In this document: one piece after another, positions 1 to 6,552 of the stretch | Layout: every line of letters starts with the position of its first letter | How positions within the stretch are numbered: position 1 is the stretch's first letter | Source: Armatimonadota bacterium | GTDB lineage: Bacteria; Armatimonadota; UBA5829 | Direction of reading: 5' to 3' | NCBI GenBank assembly: GCA_026415535.1 | Contig: JAOAGX010000108.1 | Span: 1 to 7,100, forward strand | Length of the DNA stretch: 7,100 nucleotides | Program-made: the position numbers and the translations under genes | The notes under the pieces: model-generated | The model's input: the letters and a program-made list of their open reading frames with translations, nothing else | The model's database searches: none | Told to the model about the DNA's origin: nothing

Positions 1-105
1 CTCTACAACTGCCTGATCCGTTTCGCCGGTCATAGCGTGCTCCCGGGCCCCAAATACATTTGAGACCGGGACGAATGGGATGGCAAATTCTTCTATTTCC
101 ACCAT
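1..105 (-). CDS. N-terminal fragment of an unrecognised protein (runs off left edge)
   Basis: An open frame of 35 codons runs from ATG at 105-103 to the window edge without a stop. The peptide begins MVEIEEFAIPFVPVSNVFG and continues to ...TDQAVVE at the edge. A purine-rich stretch (AGGTAGGG on the minus strand, about 112-119) lies 6 nt upstream of the ATG and could serve as a ribosome binding site. The start is acidic and has no signal peptide or membrane helix, so a cytoplasmic protein is likely. I do not recognise the family, and 35 residues are too few to assign one. It is transcribed divergently from the anti-sigma-like gene at 490. The frame could be fortuitous, because only about 100 bases are visible. 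Confidence 0.4.
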   Translation of the reverse strand, partial: MVEIEEFAIPFVPVSNVFGAREHAMTGETDQAVVE

Positions 106-489
106 TACACCCTACCTAACAGATAAACCTTCTGTTCAACGCCAAGTCACCGCCACGCGCAATAACCGTAGGAGTACCGCAAGCGTGACAACTATCCCAG
201 GAGCCCACTATCGTTTGACAAAGAATCAGGCAACGCAGTCTTTCTGATGCCTTGGACGGATGCGGCGCCGGTTCGTTCCCTGAACAAGTTACTGTTTTTG
301 GAGCGCGGCAATAAAGTATTGCCTTAGCACCGCGTGATAGCGTGTCCTTTTTTGCAAGTGGCAGGCCGTAGGACGAAATTTTAATCCTCCGGCACAAAAT
401 GCTGTTACTTTTGCGCTGTCCGATTGTCAGAACATATTGAGAGAGGAGAATTGTCTCATTCTTAGTCGGTGCGGAGACCGGGAGGCGTA
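106..489. other. divergent gene-free region between the left-edge gene and the anti-sigma-like gene
   Basis: I see no convincing gene in these 384 bases. A minus-strand frame (397-116) is open for 93 codons, but it has no ribosome binding site and an odd Cys-rich composition, so I do not call it a gene; its last residues are discussed in the findings. A perfect 7-bp inverted repeat lies at 307-323 (GGCAATA, 3-nt loop, TATTGCC). No run of T follows it on the plus strand, so it does not look like an intrinsic terminator. Promoters for both flanking genes should lie here, but I could not find a -35/-10 pair good enough to report. No known riboswitch was recognised. Confidence 0.5.
480..485 (+). 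promoter_or_regulatory. ribosome binding site of the anti-sigma-like gene
   Basis: GGGAGG lies 4 nt before ATG 490 and 10 nt before the in-frame ATG 496. It supports a start at one of these two codons rather than the in-frame GTG at 469, which lies upstream of this site. Confidence 0.6.
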
Positions 490-1599
490 ATGCGAATGGA
501 TTGCTCTAAGGCGGTTGAAAAACTCAGCGCCTACATAGACGGCGCACTTGACGAACGCACGCTCGAACTCTTGGAAGCGCACTTCGCCGAATGTCCTGGA
601 TGTCGGAACGAGTTAGCGGTTCTGCGGACAGTCGTCGCAGCTACGAGACATATTGAACTAGTGCAACCTCCGGATAATTTGAAGCGCAGAATTCAAAACT
701 CGATCAGACGCGCGGGGGCTCTGAATAGGCAGTGCGTTCACATTGCACATCTGTTGTCCGCCTATGTTGACGGTGAGCTGCCACCGAAACAGGCGGAGAA
801 AGTCGAAGCTCATGCAAAACTTTGTGAGAGGTGTGCGAACGAGATCAATGATATAAAAACGCTGGTAAACGCGTCAAGCCAAGTTGTTCAGGTCGAACCG
901 CCACAATATCTGAGGTCAAGAATCGCCTCCGCTATACTTCGGGAACCAATACGGCAAAGTTTGGTGACCTGGATCGGAGCCGTTGTCCGAACACAAGCGG
1001 CACGCCTGGCATATGCGGGAGCTGCAGCAGCACTGGGTATCATCGCCCTGCTGAACTTACCCACGCAGTCGCCGAGACAACCCGCGCGAGTTGCCATAGA
1101 GCATCATAAGCCTGCAGCAACCGCAACCGTGACCGTAGCACAACCTCGGAGTGAGCCAGTCACGGTGGAGATTACCCAAAAATCACAAACCCGCTCGCAC
1201 ACGGTAGCACAAGCAAAGCCGGTAAGACACTACAGATCAGTCCGACATACTGCGGTAGCCTCAGTCCCGAAACACTCGAAGCCCAAGCCGAACATGGCGA
1301 AAATAGACGAGAACCTCAAACAACATGACACGATCAATGTAGCGGTTGCAGAGCCCGACTCCTCAACCACAGAAGCCGAAGAACCAGCAACCGTCGACGT
1401 AGCTATGGCACCGACGGAACCCGAGGTTGAGTCGGCTTCGCCGACTGTCAATCCACCATTGGCGATAAAGGTTCCACCGCCTCCGACGATCGACCAGGAG
1501 AAAGTGGCTGAAATGATGCAGAAAATCAAAGCCGAGGCCGCCATGAGGCGCAGTAGTTCGCGTACCGCATCGGTAGCAATACTCAAGTGGAGGTTATAG
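490..1599 (+). CDS. tandem zf-HC2 (ZAS) anti-sigma-factor-like membrane protein
   Basis: This is a 369-residue protein (numbered from ATG 490), probably a membrane-bound regulator that binds an ECF sigma factor through N-terminal zinc-finger anti-sigma domains. Module 1 (residues 5-72) and module 2 (82-149) each carry an upstream Cys (C5, C82) and H-x3-C-x2-C (H31/C35/C38 and H108/C112/C115), the classic zf-HC2/ZAS zinc ligands. The modules align without gaps over 68 residues with 26 identities by my count, so they are an internal duplication. One hydrophobic helix (about 173-190) follows. The remaining roughly 180 residues are rich in Ala, Pro, Thr, Val and Glu and are presumably extracytoplasmic, spanning the cell wall. 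The usual family layout is one zinc finger, and often a sigma-factor gene just upstream; neither holds here. The start was chosen for GGGAGG at 480-485; ATG 496 and GTG 469 are alternatives. The sigma partner is unknown, so the anti-sigma role is inferred from the domain. Confidence 0.85.
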   Translation: MRMDCSKAVEKLSAYIDGALDERTLELLEAHFAECPGCRNELAVLRTVVAATRHIELVQPPDNLKRRIQNSIRRAGALNRQCVHIAHLLSAYVDGELPPKQAEKVEAHAKLCERCANEINDIKTLVNASSQVVQVEPPQYLRSRIASAILREPIRQSLVTWIGAVVRTQAARLAYAGAAAALGIIALLNLPTQSPRQPARVAIEHHKPAATATVTVAQPRSEPVTVEITQKSQTRSHTVAQAKPVRHYRSVRHTAVASVPKHSKPKPNMAKIDENLKQHDTINVAVAEPDSSTTEAEEPATVDVAMAPTEPEVESASPTVNPPLAIKVPPPPTIDQEKVAEMMQKIKAEAAMRRSSSRTASVAILKWRL

Positions 1600-1881
1600 G
1601 TTAGCCGGTAAGTGAGTTATCCTGAGCGAGACGAAGGGTCTCAGCGGAAGGTGCAAGATTCTTCGCTTCGCTCAGAATGACAAATAAAGCTCAAGATAAG
1701 GCGGATATATTTTGGAATAAGGCTGTTGCGACAGTCCACAAACGCAGAGTTTCATGCGATTTGACACTTCTGGACCAAGCGAAGAAATCGCTGACAATGC
1801 GTCTATCGCAATAGCCTAGAGTGTTTCGTGAACTGGAAACCTTGGACTTGTTGACATAGTAAGTTATTAGACAAAACGACC
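1600..1881. other. intergenic gap between the anti-sigma-like gene and the large exported protein gene
   Basis: These 282 bases hold a REP-like palindrome (1616-1681) and otherwise nothing I can assign. TTGACA occurs at 1761 and 1851, but neither has an acceptable -10 box at 16-18 bp. No good Shine-Dalgarno sequence precedes ATG 1882. Whether the two plus-strand genes share a transcript cannot be decided from the sequence; the palindrome could end, process or stabilise a message that runs through. Confidence 0.5.
1616..1681. repeat. REP-like imperfect palindrome 1
   Basis: The left arm (from 1616) reads GTTATCCTGAGCGAGACGAA. The reverse complement of the right arm (ending at 1681) reads GTCATTCTGAGCGAAGCGAA. 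The arms match at most positions over about 25 bases, enclosing a loop near 1643-1654, so the RNA would fold into a long imperfect hairpin 16 nt after the stop codon. The right-arm core recurs in the palindrome at 5175-5239. The sequence type TCATTCTGAGCGAAGCGAA is one I know as a dispersed intergenic repeat in many environmental bacterial genomes. There is no T-run, so a role as a factor-independent terminator is unlikely. Confidence 0.75.
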
Positions 1882-4800
1882 ATGAAGAAAAACGCGCTGA
1901 CAATTCTTATATCGGTGCTGACACTTGCTCAGTGCGGAACTTTGGGGAGCCAGCAACTCTCCGGCGCAACGCTTGGACATAGTATCACCGATAGGTCAGC
2001 GATCGTTGGCAGAGCGTATGAAACACCCAAAGAAATCGGGGTGCCGGCGAGCGAAGTTCTAAAAGGCAACGGCAGTCGTGCCGGCTACATCCTAGGACAC
2101 GGCAACATTATTCCTGGTAGCGAGTGGGTTTTCATAGGAGTCAGACGAGCTCGACCCAACGTGGATTACACTATAGATTATGTGTCAGGATCCCTATTCT
2201 TCGCCGAACCGGTAAGAGTATCCGATTCGGTCAGGGTAGACTATCGCTACTCAGAAACAGCAAATACAGAACGCGGAGTCGCCGGACCAGGCACTATGCC
2301 ATTTTTGCTCGGGTCGAGTTTTAGGTCGAACTTAACTTACTCATATCGTGCAGCCGACCCAACCAAACCCGGCATGCCTGACATACTCACCTATGGTATC
2401 AATACGACCACCACATTGGGATCGTCAAGCTTAACCAGCTTGATGTATGTCGCTACCCCTCAGACGGCAAAACGCCTGTCGCTTGACAAGCCTATGACCG
2501 AATCGACGAACACCCCAACGGTCAAGAGAGATCGTATCGTGGTCCAGGACGCTGACCTATCGCTTGGCAAAGTCGTTAGGCTTAAACTAGGATACCAAGA
2601 CGTCGGCCGGGACTTCGCTGGTTTTGCATCGCTCAGAGAATCGAAGGCGGTAAGCGACGATGTGCTTAACACGCTAGAAAAGGAGAAGGGTATCAAGCGG
2701 ACTAGTATAGCAGCCGAGATACCCACTGGCAATAACGAAGGTTTGACTTTTTTGGCTGGCATTATCAGCGATGGGAACGACACCATATCAAGTCGGGCGT
2801 TCGGCTTCTCATCCAGCATGTTCAAAATGGATTTCCTGAACCGCGATGTAGGCAAGGACTTTGCGAGGTTCAAAGACATCAGAGAGTCAGATCGTGCGCA
2901 GCTTGCAGCCGAGGCAGGTGCCAAGCGCACCAGCTACGGAATGAGCCTGGTAACCGGTTCGAAGGACCCCAACAACCCCGTTTGGAGCAGCACGAGGTTC
3001 GTAAGACTCGAAAACGAAACAGGCGATCTTAAATACCATTATGCTGACATTGACTTCGGCAATATCAAAATTCACTCCGATACCCGTGAGATGAGTCCAA
3101 GCTTCAATATGATGGCCGCGCTCAGCGACGAAGAACGCACTCGTATGGCCCTGATTGCTCGAAGACAGTTCGACCCAAACGCAAAGGAATCTGACGTGGC
3201 TGCCCAGGATAAAACCCAGATCAATAACGAGGCTGGTTTAAACCGACATAACCTGGGATTCGAGTGGGCAGGGAACCCAGGGAAGGCCTGGCTTCGAATG
3301 GAAAGGATCAGCTCCCCCAATGGGAGGTTAGTTAGAAGAGATGTCAGCTTCGACGGAAAAGGCTATAGCCTTTACTTCAACGCCCATACGATCGACGAAG
3401 GATTCGACCGAATATCACATATCCAGGCGGTTGAGCAAGCCAGATTCGGCAACGAACACGGCATGCGACGTACGGAAGCCGGAGGCACGTTTAAACTATC
3501 GGTCGGCGAACTTGCGGTCTCGCATGCCGGAGTGATTGACAGCGGTGGTGCCGACGTAGTGAGACGCAGCTTGAACTTCAATAGTAGTCGAGTCAAGTTT
3601 CGCGCCAACTTCCAGGATATTGATCCCAGGTTCAGCAGAATTAACGACCTATCCGATACGGACCGCGAAATGTTGCTCCGAGAGAAAGGATTCAAAAGGT
3701 CTGACTACGCATTAAACCTACAAGCTGCTCATGCGCTAAACATCGACAGCTACATCTACGATTCGACCAGTCTGATTGCCGAACAAACCCGCTCTCAAAA
3801 TCGACACAGAATTACTTATGCGCCGAAACGGGGGCCACAGGTTACAGCACTATTCGACGAATTTTCCTACGTATCGCATACCCAAAGCATCTCAGAGTAC
3901 TCGCAACGCAATATCACCTTTGATAACCGCTTCCGGCTACTTGGTGGGATTTCGTTCAAGGGAATGCACGATGTGAAAGAGTCCCGGGACAAGGATAGCC
4001 AGCCAACCACGACTGAAATCACACAAATGCACATGGAGTCCGATCAGAATGCTCCCACCTCATACACCATCGACACGCTTCAGAAGGACTTCGGCGATAA
4101 TCACCGATTCGAGGACACTTGGGAAGTGGGATTGAAAACGCAGGTGGCACCGAATTTGAAACTTACCGGTGGCTATTCTCGGTCGGCCCGCGAGGATGAC
4201 AATTCGGAGGTGAATGCTCGATTTGGATTTGATTGGAAGGTCAGGAACGACCTGTCGATGAGCCTGCAGGTCAACAATCGCGACGGCGGACCACAGGGAA
4301 GTAGACAATCAAAGCAGCTCACAATGAAGGGCTTGCTTGCTAGGAAGTTCCTAATGTTTAGAGATGTGTCGGTAGACTCGGGAGTTAACGAGACACAGCT
4401 AAAAGGTAAACAGATCTCTTGCGACAATGGTCTCAAAATGACCGCCAGCGTATTCGGTGGCATAGCTACGCTCGACAACAGCGACAAGCTTAACCCAAAG
4501 AACGGGATCTACTACACCTCGAGGATAGTCCAATATCAGTCAGACCCGGACCCAAATAAACGGTTTCACATCTCGTTTTTCAAACAGAACTTGATCACGC
4601 CATCCGGCGAACCAGCGCGCAAGCATAATCTAGCTTTGGACATGCGCATGTCTAAAGCAGCAAGCTTCAAGCTAACATCTTACTTTGGTAAGGATGGACA
4701 AAATGGCGCGGTGCTACCTGTGGGAGGAACAGTTTTCAAAATGACCCATAGCCTCCAACCGAAGCTGTCTTTGATCACCGACTTTACCTCCGACCTGAAC

Positions 4801-5079
4801 GAATCTACAAAACGGCAAGCGCGCATAATCGGCTTCGGCTTATCAGGAACGCTATCAAACGGCGCAGCACTCGAAGTCTACCTGGGCTGGAGTCAACTGG
4901 TTGAGAATGGACCTAAGGACCACGACACCGTGTTCCGCGTCAAGTACGACTACAAGATAGACGCTGACCGCTATCTCATATTGACTGCACAAAAGAAGTC
5001 GGCAGTGGACAGAAGCTCGATCAACCCCTTCGAAGGGGAAACAACCGCTCGACTGGATTACAAGACAGTGTTTCACTAG
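1882..5079 (+). CDS. large secreted, repeat-containing, probable outer-membrane beta-barrel protein
   Basis: This 1065-residue protein is of no family I can name. Residues 1-23 form a signal peptide (MKK, then a hydrophobic stretch to about 17). The context LAQC at 15-18 resembles a lipobox, but Gln at -1 is atypical, so signal peptidase I cleavage near LGS-QQ is preferred. Residues 68-123 form a beta-rich module with VDYTIDYVSGSLFF, a pattern seen in several large surface proteins (G-x-DY-x-[IV]-DY-x-[ST]-G-x-[IL]-x-F). Residues about 225-612 contain five repeats described separately. Residues about 640-1065 are alternating polar/hydrophobic strands with short turns (for example NLKLTGGYSRS, DLSMSLQVNNRD), typical of an outer-membrane barrel. 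The C-terminus ARLDYKTVFH has the alternation of a barrel end strand, but its last residue is His, not Phe. ATG 1882 is the only start that gives a signal peptide; no clear ribosome binding site precedes it. Function (porin, adhesin or assembly factor) is unknown. The gene follows the anti-sigma-like gene by 282 bp. Confidence 0.8.
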   Translation: MKKNALTILISVLTLAQCGTLGSQQLSGATLGHSITDRSAIVGRAYETPKEIGVPASEVLKGNGSRAGYILGHGNIIPGSEWVFIGVRRARPNVDYTIDYVSGSLFFAEPVRVSDSVRVDYRYSETANTERGVAGPGTMPFLLGSSFRSNLTYSYRAADPTKPGMPDILTYGINTTTTLGSSSLTSLMYVATPQTAKRLSLDKPMTESTNTPTVKRDRIVVQDADLSLGKVVRLKLGYQDVGRDFAGFASLRESKAVSDDVLNTLEKEKGIKRTSIAAEIPTGNNEGLTFLAGIISDGNDTISSRAFGFSSSMFKMDFLNRDVGKDFARFKDIRESDRAQLAAEAGAKRTSYGMSLVTGSKDPNNPVWSSTRFVRLENETGDLKYHYADIDFGNIKIHSDTREMSPSFNMMAALSDEERTRMALIARRQFDPNAKESDVAAQDKTQINNEAGLNRHNLGFEWAGNPGKAWLRMERISSPNGRLVRRDVSFDGKGYSLYFNAHTIDEGFDRISHIQAVEQARFGNEHGMRRTEAGGTFKLSVGELAVSHAGVIDSGGADVVRRSLNFNSSRVKFRANFQDIDPRFSRINDLSDTDREMLLREKGFKRSDYALNLQAAHALNIDSYIYDSTSLIAEQTRSQNRHRITYAPKRGPQVTALFDEFSYVSHTQSISEYSQRNITFDNRFRLLGGISFKGMHDVKESRDKDSQPTTTEITQMHMESDQNAPTSYTIDTLQKDFGDNHRFEDTWEVGLKTQVAPNLKLTGGYSRSAREDDNSEVNARFGFDWKVRNDLSMSLQVNNRDGGPQGSRQSKQLTMKGLLARKFLMFRDVSVDSGVNETQLKGKQISCDNGLKMTASVFGGIATLDNSDKLNPKNGIYYTSRIVQYQSDPDPNKRFHISFFKQNLITPSGEPARKHNLALDMRMSKAASFKLTSYFGKDGQNGAVLPVGGTVFKMTHSLQPKLSLITDFTSDLNESTKRQARIIGFGLSGTLSNGAALEVYLGWSQLVENGPKDHDTVFRVKYDYKIDADRYLILTAQKKSAVDRSSINPFEGETTARLDYKTVFH
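2554..3717 (+). repeat. five internal protein repeats of about 76 residues within the large exported protein
   Basis: Each unit has a beta strand, a D-[VI]-[GD]-x-x-F-like turn, a charged probable helix with LRESD/LSDTD-type sequence, then E-x-G-x-[KRN]-R and a second pair of strands. The anchor glycines are G270, G346, G452, G527 and G603, spaced 76, 106, 75 and 76. The anchor phenylalanines are F245, F327, F408, F508 and F584. The F-to-G distance is 19 residues in units 2, 4 and 5, 25 in unit 1 and 44 in unit 3, so units 1 and 3 carry insertions in the helical part. The DNA of the units has diverged, so this is an old duplication kept at protein level rather than a recent tandem repeat. Confidence 0.8.
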
Positions 5080-5174
5080 TAGGTGTCGATACCAAGAGCC
5101 ATCGCACTTTCTCTATAACAACATCCCTGCAAAAGTAGAACCTACTATCCAACATTCTCGGAACGGTTCCTATC

Positions 5175-5239
5175 GTCATTCTGAGCGAAGCGAATAATTT
5201 CTGGGTTCGATTTAGATCCTTCGCTGCACTCAGGACGAC
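5175..5239. repeat. REP-like imperfect palindrome 2
   Basis: The left arm (from 5175) reads GTCATTCTGAGCGAAGCGAA. The reverse complement of the right arm (ending at 5239) reads GTCGTCCTGAGTGCAGCGAA. The two can pair over about 24 bases, leaving a short loop near 5202-5213. The left-arm core is identical to the reverse complement of the right arm of the palindrome at 1616-1681, so the two are members of one dispersed family. It lies between two convergent genes, a common site for REP-type elements. Confidence 0.75.
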
Positions 5240-5396
5240 GATGTTGCAATCCCCGGAGTACTCAGGATAACGAGGAGACGATCTTAGTAACGATTGGAAT
5301 TACGGGGAAGCGATTTTCCAGAGTAATCACTATGACGAGAAGGCGATTTGCCGGGCAATTAAGATGACGAGTTGGCGATATTTGAAGTAATGGCTA
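5234..5396. repeat. degenerate 32-33 bp tandem array
   Basis: About five diverged units begin near 5234, 5266, 5299, 5332 and 5364. Each opens with a form of GATGACGAG, has GGCGATTT about 10 bases in, then an approximate CCNGAGTAATCA. Neighbouring units match at little more than half of positions. The 14-mer ACTCAGGAYRACGA occurs at 5228, 5260 and 5407, and the first of these lies in the right arm of the adjoining palindrome. The array is non-coding and has no identical repeats or unique spacers, so it is not a CRISPR. Confidence 0.6.
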
Positions 5397-5469
5397 AAAT
5401 TGAAACACTCAGGACAACGATTGCAAACAGACAACGTTACTAATAAAGGCTGGAGAACCCACCTGGCCC

Positions 5470-6537
5470 CTAACCGGCTCGGTAACGCCAACCCTCCTCA
5501 AGCATTGCAAGGTAGTTCTCGACTTTCACGTAATTGGCAACCGAGTTGCCGCTACCGAGAACGTACCCACCGCCCGGCGCGCATTCCTCTATGATACGCC
5601 GAACATATTTGCGAAATTCGAACGTATCCATACGGGCAAGCGCATCGACATCGACGCCGCCAACAACTCCAATCCTGTCCCCGTAAATTCGCTTGAATTC
5701 AGCAACTGGCATAATAGCGTCTTCGAACGAATGCTTGGCGTCAATGCCGACGTAGTCGATCAGGTCATCCATTACCTCGCTCAGGTTGCCGCACGAATGG
5801 AGAATGAAGAACTTGCCGTGCTCATGAGCAAGATCTACCAGCCGCTTCAAATAGGGGAAATGATATTTGCGCAGGTGATCAGGTCCGACCATAGTAGCAG
5901 TCTTGAACCCCATATCCTCGCCAAAGAACACGCCGCCAACGTCGGGGCAATCTATGACTCTCTCAAAAACCCGAATTATGCGTGATCCGACCGCTTCGAA
6001 CATGTCGGAAACAAGTTGCGGATCGTCGTATAACGCTTCGGCGAAAGCAGTATAGCCCATCAGCCACATAACGTTCTCCAGGAACCCAGAGGATTGAAGT
6101 AAGATCTTCATCCCGTCAGGCAGAACCTTGGCCGTGCTATCAATATACTCCTCGACCGGTACGGAATCTGGATTCGGCCACTCGTAACACTCAAAATCCT
6201 CCCGGCCCTGTATGGGACAGACGTCGTCGGCGACCCAGGACCTATCACGTTGGGCGAGTAGTGCGGTGTTTGGAACAGTTTTGCGTTCCGCTGCAAATCC
6301 CAGGCCGATACTAACCGGAACGCTGTCATAACCCAAACGGTAGTAGAATTCGACCTTGTCCTCGTCGGTTGTCCACGGTCTATCAAGCACGGCTTCCACA
6401 ATTTCCGTGTCAGCAAACAGCTCCAGGAACGGAAGTCGATCGCTGCGACCGATTCGCAGTACCGCATCGCGCAATCTGGTAAAGTCCGGCTCAACCTTTT
6501 CGTTCTCGAGGCCCGGAATAAGCAGAGTATCGGTCAT
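5470..6537 (-). CDS. uroporphyrinogen decarboxylase (URO-D)-family protein, methyltransferase-like
   Basis: This is a 355-residue cytoplasmic protein with the TIM-barrel signature of the URO-D superfamily, which includes HemE and corrinoid-dependent methyltransferases of the MtaA/MtbA/CmuA type. Visible landmarks are F205-G-E-D208-MG, the FILHSCGN strand with H247 and C249, IDAKHSFED at 265-273, the IGVVGGVD strand at 289-296, and APGGGYVLGSGNSV at 320-332 followed by VENYLAMLEEG. The HemE N-terminal substrate motif RQAGRY is absent, so heme synthesis is unlikely. The H-x-C pair fits the first two zinc ligands of the methyltransferases, but the third Cys expected in the GGGY...C loop is replaced here (GSGNS). 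The methyl donor and acceptor are unknown, and no corrinoid protein gene is visible. Start ATG 6537 was chosen because GGGGAAGGGA precedes it by 3 nt; an in-frame GTG at 6552 would add five residues. It lies 15 bp after the OB-fold gene on the same strand. Confidence 0.85.
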   Translation of the reverse strand: MTDTLLIPGLENEKVEPDFTRLRDAVLRIGRSDRLPFLELFADTEIVEAVLDRPWTTDEDKVEFYYRLGYDSVPVSIGLGFAAERKTVPNTALLAQRDRSWVADDVCPIQGREDFECYEWPNPDSVPVEEYIDSTAKVLPDGMKILLQSSGFLENVMWLMGYTAFAEALYDDPQLVSDMFEAVGSRIIRVFERVIDCPDVGGVFFGEDMGFKTATMVGPDHLRKYHFPYLKRLVDLAHEHGKFFILHSCGNLSEVMDDLIDYVGIDAKHSFEDAIMPVAEFKRIYGDRIGVVGGVDVDALARMDTFEFRKYVRRIIEECAPGGGYVLGSGNSVANYVKVENYLAMLEEGWRYRAG

Positions 6538-6540
6538 GGT

Positions 6541-6550
6541 TCCCTTCCCC
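6541..6550 (-). promoter_or_regulatory. ribosome binding site of the URO-D-family gene
   Basis: On the minus strand GGGGAAGGGA ends 3 nt before ATG 6537. It decides the start against the GTG at 6552, which lies upstream of this site and directly abuts the stop codon of the preceding gene. Confidence 0.6.
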
Positions 6551-6552
6551 AC

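Larger units (their letters stand above)
5080..5469. other. convergent intergenic region made largely of repeats
   Basis: These 390 bases separate the 3' ends of the large exported protein gene and the URO-D-family gene. The first 95 bases (5080-5174) show nothing I can assign. A REP-like palindrome (5175-5239) and a degenerate 32-33 bp tandem array (5234-5396) fill most of the rest. No stem followed by a T-run was found for either gene, so the palindrome may serve as the shared 3' boundary. Short open frames here are not credible genes. Confidence 0.6.

Noticed and set aside
116..397. Minus-strand frame of 93 codons, Cys- and Arg-rich
   Set aside because: It starts at GTG without a ribosome binding site, has an unusual composition and matches no family; only its last six residues are of possible interest.
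1230..1586. Minus-strand frame of 118 codons opposite the anti-sigma-like gene
   Set aside because: It lies antisense to the low-complexity tail of a well-supported gene and has a Ser/Ala/Thr composition that mirrors that tail.
1751..1881. Promoters with TTGACA at 1761 and 1851
   Set aside because: Neither has a TATAAT-like hexamer at 16-18 bp, and the second would place the transcript start inside the coding region.
1927..1938. Lipoprotein signal (LAQC) in the large exported protein
   Set aside because: Gln directly before Cys is not accepted in the usual lipobox, so I treat it as an ordinary signal peptide with low certainty.
2460..4487. Several antisense frames of 60-160 codons inside the large exported protein gene
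   Set aside because: They overlap a 1065-codon frame with signal peptide and repeats, and show no ribosome binding sites or recognisable domains.
5234..5396. CRISPR-like array (period 32-33 bp)
   Set aside because: Units are diverged throughout and there is no alternation of conserved repeats and unique spacers; no cas gene is nearby.
5400..5594. Plus-strand frame of 64 codons overlapping the 3' end of the URO-D-family gene
   Set aside because: Its 3' part is antisense to the conserved C-terminal URO-D motif, and there is no start signal or recognisable product.
6108..6494. Minus-strand frame of 128 codons inside the URO-D-family gene
   Set aside because: It is an alternative frame of a gene with clear family motifs; the product is not recognisable.
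5470..6537. Annotation as HemE, the heme-pathway uroporphyrinogen decarboxylase
   Set aside because: The N-terminal RQAGRY motif is missing and the late loop reads GSGNSV rather than the HemE NLGHG pattern.
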